Source: a bacterium
GTDB lineage: Bacteria; Elusimicrobiota; Elusimicrobia; Elusimicrobiales; UBA9959
Length of the DNA: 64,000 nt
Assembly: GCA_021811185.1 (NCBI GenBank)
Contig: JAJZPL010000002.1
Span: forward strand, 95,917 to 159,916
Direction of reading: 5' to 3'
Positions 58,666 to 64,000 of the stretch are shown in pieces; position 1 is the stretch's first letter; every line of letters starts with the position of its first letter. Position numbers and translations under genes: made by a program. Below the pieces are notes generated by a model. That model ran no database searches. It saw only the letters and a list, made by a program, of their open reading frames with translations, and was not told the DNA's origin.

Positions 58666-59316
58666 ATGAACAACGAGTATCGATGGCCTAAGAAAGGTGC
58701 TAACGCTTTTGATGTTGCATCAATTGACGTAACCTCTTCCACATTTGCAGCAGTTCGATATCTTGATGATATTCATACTGATGATTCATGGCTAGCTGAT
58801 GCTTTTAAGGTGGCTGCGGATAAAATAATACACGAACTAACACAGGAAAACGGGCAAGAACCTGCTGATGTGTACTTTATGCCTATTGGGTATCTCTATA
58901 GACATGCGTTAGAATTGAAGTTGAAACGAATTATTCGATTATCATTTAGACTTAAATTGCTGGAGGAAAATCAGAAAACATCTAAGAGACTGGAGGAGCA
59001 TCGACTGTGCCCGCTTTGGCATAATGTGAAAGAGAGTTTTCTGAAATTCTGGCCAGGAGCCCCAACCGAGGAGATAGATGGAGTCGAACGTTTTATTCAG
59101 TCATTCCATGGCATGGATAGTTCTGGGCAAAATTTGCGGTACACGGTAGATAGCCGCGGCCAATCAACAATTCCAAAAATGCCGGAGTATGTGGAACTTG
59201 TCCACCTGAAAGAAGTTTGTAATGGCGTCTTTACTCTCCTCAGTGCCTGTGAGACCACTTTCGACCACGCTATTGAGATGGAATCTGAAGCCGCTCAAGA
59301 ATATGACGCAGAATAA
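58666..59316 (+). CDS. HEPN-like helical protein
   Basis: A 216-aa all-helical protein. IGYLYRHALELKLKRIIRL and HRLCPLWHNVKESFLKFWP are typical of a widespread HEPN-related group with an 'YRH.LELxLK ... H.L..LW' pattern, followed by LRYTVDSRGQSTIPKMPEYVELVHLKEV. A full catalytic Rx4-6H is not obvious. The next gene overlaps its end by 14 bases. HEPN proteins are often RNases or their partners in toxin-antitoxin and defence systems, so this may be one half of a pair. Confidence 0.55.
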   Translation: MNNEYRWPKKGANAFDVASIDVTSSTFAAVRYLDDIHTDDSWLADAFKVAADKIIHELTQENGQEPADVYFMPIGYLYRHALELKLKRIIRLSFRLKLLEENQKTSKRLEEHRLCPLWHNVKESFLKFWPGAPTEEIDGVERFIQSFHGMDSSGQNLRYTVDSRGQSTIPKMPEYVELVHLKEVCNGVFTLLSACETTFDHAIEMESEAAQEYDAE

Positions 59317-60277
59317 AATTTTTCATAGAGATGGTGCGATTAGTTTTACGCTGACAGAGGGGACTGGCGGGCTAATCCAGATGTATCCAGTCGGGGATTA
59401 TTTGGAGATATTCAAAATCGATAAAACATTTAGGTTTTATAGCCCGGACTCTCTAGATAAAGAGAAATCCGACCCTAATATGCCCTCTATGGCTGTTCCG
59501 GTCGCTGACGTGGGATCTGGGAATTATATTGTTGCCAGGGTATTTATTCAGACAATGGAGGGGATAACCCATACTCCGTTAAGAAAGGGGATTAACACTA
59601 AAGAACTTGCCCTGCTTGCTCATAAAGCCAAAGAACTGCTTCTCGGCTGTGAAGGCTCTTACAATAATTTCCTTGCACAATACGATAGCGCTGTAAAAGA
59701 TATAGGCGCCGGAATAAAGAAATCCGGGAATGTCTTCATGGGAGTTCCGACCGTGAAAGGTTTGCCGGACATCTCTTCAGCGTTCCTGATGGCTGCGAAA
59801 AATGTAATTCAAGTAGAAGCCGAAATATTTAACGAGTTTTTTCAAACCAAGTTTGATGGTCCTAGGTTTGATAAGGTTCTCCAATGGGCAGAAGCCAATC
59901 TCTCAAAGAATCCGGCTTTTATACAATTTCTAAGTGACAATCATGCCTTTCTGAAGTGTATAGTTGATATGCGGAATGCCCAGGAACATCCCAAAAAGGA
60001 GAAAGAACTGATCGTTAAGGATTTCCGTCTTCAGCCGCATCATAAAATAGCGCCGCCTACCTGGCACGTCACTGGCAGTGATGAAATGGATATGAAGTCC
60101 GACATGAAAGATATCTTGGACGGCCTTGTCGTGTTTCACGAAAGTCTGATGGTTTATTGTTTAATGACAAATTTGAATTCTAAGTTCCCATATAAAGTCC
60201 TTACTATTCCGGAAGAAGACAGAGACCTAAACTGCCCAATCCGTTATAAATTGGAAATCGATTTGAATATTGTTTGA
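59303..60277 (+). CDS. Putative HEPN-family protein with Rx4H motif
   Basis: A 324-aa protein. ATG 59303 lies inside the previous gene and the tracked 59222 start is an over-extension. The C-terminal half contains IVDMRNAQEHPKKE with Arg224-x4-His229, the HEPN RNase motif, after a long helical region and before the conserved LQPHHKIAPPTWHVTG. The N-terminal 110 residues are beta-rich (ISFTLTEGTGGLIQMYPVGDYLEIFKI) and unfamiliar. Overlap with the upstream HEPN-like gene suggests a two-protein system, possibly RNA-cleaving. The pairing is inference. Confidence 0.55.
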   Translation: MTQNKIFHRDGAISFTLTEGTGGLIQMYPVGDYLEIFKIDKTFRFYSPDSLDKEKSDPNMPSMAVPVADVGSGNYIVARVFIQTMEGITHTPLRKGINTKELALLAHKAKELLLGCEGSYNNFLAQYDSAVKDIGAGIKKSGNVFMGVPTVKGLPDISSAFLMAAKNVIQVEAEIFNEFFQTKFDGPRFDKVLQWAEANLSKNPAFIQFLSDNHAFLKCIVDMRNAQEHPKKEKELIVKDFRLQPHHKIAPPTWHVTGSDEMDMKSDMKDILDGLVVFHESLMVYCLMTNLNSKFPYKVLTIPEEDRDLNCPIRYKLEIDLNIV

Positions 60278-60313
60278 GAGCCTTTGTACACTTCAGTTGC
60301 AGAGGGGAAAAAG

Positions 60314-60757
60314 ATGATTGAGCTCTTGTTGAAAAAAATACTCTTTAGTCTGCTGGCCTATGTTACGATGTTTGGTCTGTACAAAAACGGATTTGAACAT
60401 TTATATTGCAAACCTAGTAAGTTGCTTAGTTCTATTTTTGAATCTGGCGCGAAGACTATCTTCACAAAACGTGGACAAAGAATGCGGGATGGTTTACTGC
60501 GAGTATTCGATTCTATTTTTTGGTTTCTAGTCTGGATAAGTTCGTATCGGGTAATTAAGTCTGTAGAGTTTTTTAAGAGAGATGAGTATCTTTTGACTTT
60601 TTCCGATGCATCGCATATTTTTGCGATAGTTGGTGCTATTATCGCTCTGATGTATTTTTGCATAGTAGTGAGCGAGATGGGAAAAAAGCATTATGCCGGG
60701 GTTATTACTATTTTGCGGGAATTCTTTTTTCAAACTTTGCCGCCTCTAGGGCGATAA
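60314..60757 (+). CDS. Membrane protein of unknown function, partner of the NERD protein
   Basis: A 147-aa protein; ATG 60314 behind GAGGGG is chosen over the tracked 60284. Three hydrophobic segments are visible (ILFSLLAYVTMFGLY, IFWFLVWISSYRVI, IFAIVGAIIALMYFCIVV) with basic loops. No family is recognised. The NERD-domain gene starts five bases after its stop, so the two are probably co-translated and may form a membrane complex. Confidence 0.6.
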   Translation: MIELLLKKILFSLLAYVTMFGLYKNGFEHLYCKPSKLLSSIFESGAKTIFTKRGQRMRDGLLRVFDSIFWFLVWISSYRVIKSVEFFKRDEYLLTFSDASHIFAIVGAIIALMYFCIVVSEMGKKHYAGVITILREFFFQTLPPLGR

Positions 60758-60762
60758 TCACG

Positions 60763-62226
60763 ATGCCTATAGAAAAAGGTAATTTCCTCACGGATGTCAT
60801 TCAAAGTCCCTGGTGGCTTAATGCCGCGCTGGGGGTGGCTGCTTTTTTGATGTCTTTTGTGGTTAAGGGTGTTAAGGCCGGCTTTATTCCAGTTGGGCTG
60901 CTATTCTCCCAACTCTTGAAGTTTCTCGCAGTAGTATTTCTTATAGGCGCGATTATTTCCTGGCTTTTGGTTTTTGGGAAATCCGTTTTTGGAAGTAGCT
61001 TGAGAAAGATGATGACTGATAAGCCAGAACCGGAGCGGCCGAATCCAGCGCATGTGGAATGGGGCCATGCTGCTAAGAATCCTTTTTTCAGTCAAACGGG
61101 TTCTCTTAACAAGGCAACCGTAATTGGTGAAAGCGGCGCGTGGATAGATATTGCGGAGAAGATGCAGCGCCAAGGCTTGAATATCCGTCACTTGGAAGAT
61201 ATTCATCCGTTGCTAATCCAGTTGCGCAATGCTTATCAACCGTCGGTGGCTAATTTTCATGCGGAAATCGCCCAATACATTCGGATGAAGAATACGCAGA
61301 TTGCTGTATTACGGGCTGAGCCCGGTTTCTTTATAACAATTATAAACTGGTTTAGAGTAATGTTTTGCAAATGGGATATTCGGAAACTGTATAGCGAAGA
61401 AAAGTTATATTCGGATGGATTGTCGGAAAACATTCAGAAGCTGGAGGCGCTTCTGCAATCCAGGGAATTGGCTGGCGCTAAGGCGGAACTGGACGTAATC
61501 GCGCAGCTGGCTTGCCTGCCGGCTGAATATACGATTTTTAATAACATCCGTCTGCGTGCCGCGCGCTATATAAAATTCAATGGGGTAGCGCTGTATAGCG
61601 CGCAGCTTGATCACTTGGTGCTATCGCCAGCAGGTGTTTTCGTAATTGAAACAAAACATTGGAGCAAAGAGTTTTCGGAGTCGGGCCGTTACCATAACCC
61701 ATTCGACCAGGTGGAGCGTGCTGGATATCTTTGTTACGACCTTTTGAATAAAGCCTTCGGTAAGGTCCGCGTGCGCAGTATTATTCTTAGCGCTGGCAGT
61801 TTGCCAATGGCGCCGACGGATTCTTATGTTAAGGTTATGCACCTTTTGGAGTTGACTAAGTATGTCGCCGGGTTTAACCACGTTGAGCTTATGCCAAGTC
61901 AGATACACGATCTTCACCAGTATTTTGAGCAGCGTGTGGTTGCATTCGTGCAGCCATCACTCGCCGACAACCCCGAAGGGATAAGGCGTAGTGACTTCCT
62001 GAAAGGAATGATGCGTGAGTTTGAGCAGGAACAATCAAAATCGCCAGCATCCGTTAGGCCCGCTAATAGACGAGCGGTCTTGATCCCGACAGAACCTCCT
62101 CCTTCTAAGATTCATGACGAGCGCCGCTATATGCCGCCCGCAATGCGGAAGGAATTTGAAGAGATAGAAAGGAAGAAACGAGGTGAGAGGGTCCTGGAAA
62201 ACACAGCGGAATCAGGAATGCCATAA
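60763..62226 (+). CDS. Membrane-anchored NERD-domain (nuclease-related) protein
   Basis: A 487-aa protein; ATG 60763 replaces the tracked 60658. Two N-terminal TM segments (about 20-36 and 45-70) precede a helical linker. A NERD domain follows at about residues 240-370: LDHLVLSPAGVFVIETKHW gives Asp283 and Glu296-x-Lys298, the PD-(D/E)XK-like active-site pattern of NERD domains, with GYLCYDLLNKAFG after it. The C-terminal 70 residues are charged and low-complexity. NERD proteins are predicted nucleases found with plasmid- or phage-related and defence genes. It is coupled to the small membrane protein upstream. Confidence 0.75.
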   Translation: MPIEKGNFLTDVIQSPWWLNAALGVAAFLMSFVVKGVKAGFIPVGLLFSQLLKFLAVVFLIGAIISWLLVFGKSVFGSSLRKMMTDKPEPERPNPAHVEWGHAAKNPFFSQTGSLNKATVIGESGAWIDIAEKMQRQGLNIRHLEDIHPLLIQLRNAYQPSVANFHAEIAQYIRMKNTQIAVLRAEPGFFITIINWFRVMFCKWDIRKLYSEEKLYSDGLSENIQKLEALLQSRELAGAKAELDVIAQLACLPAEYTIFNNIRLRAARYIKFNGVALYSAQLDHLVLSPAGVFVIETKHWSKEFSESGRYHNPFDQVERAGYLCYDLLNKAFGKVRVRSIILSAGSLPMAPTDSYVKVMHLLELTKYVAGFNHVELMPSQIHDLHQYFEQRVVAFVQPSLADNPEGIRRSDFLKGMMREFEQEQSKSPASVRPANRRAVLIPTEPPPSKIHDERRYMPPAMRKEFEEIERKKRGERVLENTAESGMP

Positions 62227-62340
62227 GCCAAAAACGCCGCAACTCATTCATGAAAGTTGTGCGAACATTGAACTTGCTCGGGAATATTTAATAGCATAGT
62301 AGTGTTGAATTTCACCAGGGGTTAGCTTCAGGGGATCATT

Positions 62341-63459
62341 TTGCGTTCTTTTGTCTTACTTCTTGCCGTGCTTTCTTTAAGCATTCCAGCCTGCTTTGCC
62401 GGGCCGGATAAGGCATTGCTTTCCGCCCGCGAAGCCATCCTTTTATCATCAACCACCCCGCAAGCCGCGTTGGTAAAATACACGGCGGCCTCAAAAAAAA
62501 CCGATGCAGCCCCTGTAGCTGCTGAATACTCCTATGCCCTGGCTAAGGCCGGGCTCGGCGAAGCCGCGCTTTATAATATTGACCGTGCGCTTATAGCCGA
62601 GCCTCTCAACGCCGATATCCGATTCTACTTGGCCGAGATCTTTACCTCATTCGGCCTTGAGGATGCCTCCTCGGAACTTTCCGCGCCGGTACCTGCTTGG
62701 CTTAAAACGCCGCTAAAATTGACTACGCTGACCGCAACTGCGCAAACCAAGGATTTTGAAGCCGCTTTTACCGAACTGAACTTGCTTATGGCGCAGCGGC
62801 GCTACGCACAGACGGCAGTTCAATACAATGATCTTTGTAAGGCTTTTCCGGCCGAGGCGCGCTGCCATGTGGGGTATGCGCTGGCCCTGGAGCGCTTGGG
62901 GGCATATAAAACCGCCGCTGTCGAAGCGAAAAAGAATCTGGATATCTATAAAGGGCCGGATCAGCGCCGCGTCACGGAAGCTTTTATATCGGACTTGTCC
63001 AAACGCCCGCCGCTTAAATTCACTAATAAAGATAAACCAACACTTAAAGGCCGCTATTTGTTGTTCGCGGGCGGTGGCCTTAGCCGCGCCGATGGCCGCA
63101 CCCTATATTCCTTTAACAGCCGGGTAGGCAGATTTGTAAGCGAGCGCCTGGATATTTCGGCCGAAGCGGGGATAAACGGCGGCAATGAGGTGAAGGATTA
63201 TAATGGCCTTAAACTTGGCGCGGCCGCCCGCTACAATACGCCGCTTCCCTCTGTTCCGCTGTACCTCACGCTGGCCGCCAAGGTGGACCGTGTGCCGGCC
63301 CCGAATAAAAATTTCTCTTTTCTTCTTTCTCCCGGCCTGAGCTACTTCACCGGCGATAGTTCTATAGACCTTTTCTTTGATATGGCCTTTGCCGGGGCCT
63401 ATAAAGGCAGCGTTACTTTGTCGCTGGGTTATACCATTTACTTCGGAGGCGGCAAATGA
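62341..63459 (+). CDS. TPR-containing outer-membrane barrel protein
   Basis: A 372-aa exported protein starting with TTG behind AGGGG. Signal peptide MRSFVLLLAVLSLSIPACFA precedes helical TPR-like repeats (about 25-215: SYALAKAGLGEAALYNIDRALIAEPLNADIRFYLAEIF, VGYALALERLGAYKTAAVEAKKNL). A beta-rich C-terminal region follows (RYLLFAGGGLSR...YKGSVTLSLGYTIYFGGGK), fitting an outer-membrane barrel. GC-rich codon use marks a return to core-like DNA. Its stop overlaps the next gene by four bases. Protein-protein or surface-structure assembly is a possible role, not proven. Confidence 0.65.
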   Translation: MRSFVLLLAVLSLSIPACFAGPDKALLSAREAILLSSTTPQAALVKYTAASKKTDAAPVAAEYSYALAKAGLGEAALYNIDRALIAEPLNADIRFYLAEIFTSFGLEDASSELSAPVPAWLKTPLKLTTLTATAQTKDFEAAFTELNLLMAQRRYAQTAVQYNDLCKAFPAEARCHVGYALALERLGAYKTAAVEAKKNLDIYKGPDQRRVTEAFISDLSKRPPLKFTNKDKPTLKGRYLLFAGGGLSRADGRTLYSFNSRVGRFVSERLDISAEAGINGGNEVKDYNGLKLGAAARYNTPLPSVPLYLTLAAKVDRVPAPNKNFSFLLSPGLSYFTGDSSIDLFFDMAFAGAYKGSVTLSLGYTIYFGGGK

Positions 63460-63911
63460 GGAACATTCTTGCCGCCCTTTTACTGTTGAGCCCGGTTCTG
63501 TGCCGCGCAGCGGTGCTGCCCGCGCAATTCGAAAACTCTGTTGTTAATTCAGCCGGGACGGTAGTCCTTAAAGCCGCGCCAGCTTATAATGCCGACCAGC
63601 AGGGCAAGGGTGAAGCAGTGGCGCAGGCCGCGCGCGCCCTGGGGATCCCTGTCGATAAACCTGTGGCTGTGCAGTGGCCCGGCGGCGGCGAACTGTGGAC
63701 CATGAAGGATATAGGGGCCGTAAAGTTGGATTCCTGGTCCGACAAGGCCTTGCCTTTGGGGCCTAACAGCCAAAATGGCGGGCGCTGGTTCGGCTTTTTC
63801 GGCATCCAGAGCATGGGCGGCGGGGATTTCCCGTCTTCCTCGATGAACCTGCGGGTGGGGTCCACGCTTTTCAAGAACCAGTACGACCTGGCTTATACCT
63901 GTTCTGTCTAG
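63456..63911 (+). CDS. Secreted protein of unknown function
   Basis: A 151-aa protein with signal peptide MRNILAALLLLSPVLCRA. The mature part has no recognised domain: a short helix (GEAVAQAARALGIPV) and a Gly/Ser/Asn-rich stretch (LPLGPNSQNGGRWFGFFGIQSMGGGDFPSSS), ending in FKNQYDLAYTCSV. It is translationally coupled to the TPR-barrel gene (ATGA overlap), so it is probably its periplasmic or surface partner. Confidence 0.65.
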   Translation: MRNILAALLLLSPVLCRAAVLPAQFENSVVNSAGTVVLKAAPAYNADQQGKGEAVAQAARALGIPVDKPVAVQWPGGGELWTMKDIGAVKLDSWSDKALPLGPNSQNGGRWFGFFGIQSMGGGDFPSSSMNLRVGSTLFKNQYDLAYTCSV

Positions 63912-63912
63912 T

Positions 63913-64000
63913 TTAAGTTGAAACATTTTGTTGGCCAATTCTGTTGACACTTTCAGCCGTTACATTCACTTCCCACTCTTCATACAATCCTAGTTCTTTC
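63913..64000 (-). CDS. Possible C-terminus of a protein running off the right edge (partial)
   Basis: On the minus strand the last 29 codons form an open frame ending in TAA at 63915-63913: KELGLYEEWEVNVTAESVNR then IGQQNVST. The amphipathic, charged composition looks protein-like, but the piece is too short to identify and was below the ORF-track cut-off. It is AT-richer than the two preceding genes. Confidence 0.35.
   Translation of the reverse strand, partial: KELGLYEEWEVNVTAESVNRIGQQNVST

Larger units (their letters stand above)
47126..62340. mobile_element. Candidate genomic island (defence/conflict-gene rich), left end in tRNA-Thr
   Basis: From the truncated tRNA to about 62.3 kb the DNA is visibly more AT-rich with different codon use, gene spacing is looser and most genes are hypothetical or conflict-system types. 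GC-rich envelope genes resume at 62.3 kb. No integrase, transposase or second att copy was found in the window, so the right edge is approximate. The island may extend further, or have lost its integrase. Confidence 0.55.

Overview
The window is 64 kb of high-GC chromosomal DNA from a diderm (Gram-negative) bacterium, followed from about 47.1 kb by a block of visibly lower-GC accessory DNA. Envelope features point to a diderm: lipoprotein lipoboxes, PorV/PorQ-type and TPR-plus-barrel outer-membrane proteins, and many signal peptides. Several genes are typical of an anaerobic or microaerobic lifestyle: an aldehyde ferredoxin oxidoreductase with its ThiS/MoaD-like partner, a membrane ferredoxin-type protein, a U32 pair and the AmmeMemoRadiSam proteins. 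The gene mix and style resemble Elusimicrobiota or a similar uncultured diderm phylum, but that placement is an inference from composition only.

Region 1 (1-13.2 kb): the start of an M18-like aminopeptidase, an MFS transporter, an RluA pseudouridine synthase, a large M1-M28-PDZ peptidase fusion, a phosphopentomutase-like enzyme, a DUF4015 glycosidase-like protein, a type I pullulanase and an ECF sigma / anti-sigma / SAF-domain operon. Region 2 (13.3-20.8 kb): a PorV/PorQ-like protein, then one tight co-directional string: polyprenyl synthase, dxs, a LOG-like protein, the AmmeMemoRadiSam radical SAM enzyme and a fused MEMO-AMMECR1 protein. The last two carry N-terminal export or anchor sequences. 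Region 3 (20.8-34 kb): a spermidine-synthase-like membrane protein divergent from an Fe-S / zinc-ribbon / SafE cluster, an M14 carboxypeptidase, two GNAT-fold proteins, pgeF, a TSUP permease, adenine deaminase, a metallophosphatase and a U32-type pair, then tRNA-Met. Region 4 (34.3-47 kb): a YVTN-propeller lipoprotein, FKBP isomerase, P-type ATPase and TerC, an orphan P-loop protein, APC and AGCS amino-acid transporters, and the ThiS-AOR pair.

Region 5 (47.08-62.3 kb) begins exactly in a tRNA-Thr(CGT) gene that loses its 3' half after the anticodon stem. It looks like a genomic island rich in conflict-system genes: an XRE regulator, envelope proteins, a HEXXH protein, a RES-domain protein with a cysteine-rich N-terminus, a four-gene operon that I read as an ABC-three-component (ABC-3C) defence system (DUF4297/Cap4-like nuclease, winged-helix-like middle component, Rad50-like ATPase with a zinc hook, plus a conserved fourth gene), a divergent PD-(D/E)XK-like gene, a pair of HEPN-like genes and a membrane NERD nuclease-like protein. 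GC-rich envelope genes resume at 62.3 kb.

Regulation: many promoters have a TAGAAT or TATAAT -10 box. At least nine genes have this box 6-10 nt before the start codon and no Shine-Dalgarno sequence, so leaderless transcription seems common. Two divergent gene pairs share one palindromic -10 element. Strong bidirectional hairpin terminators separate most units.
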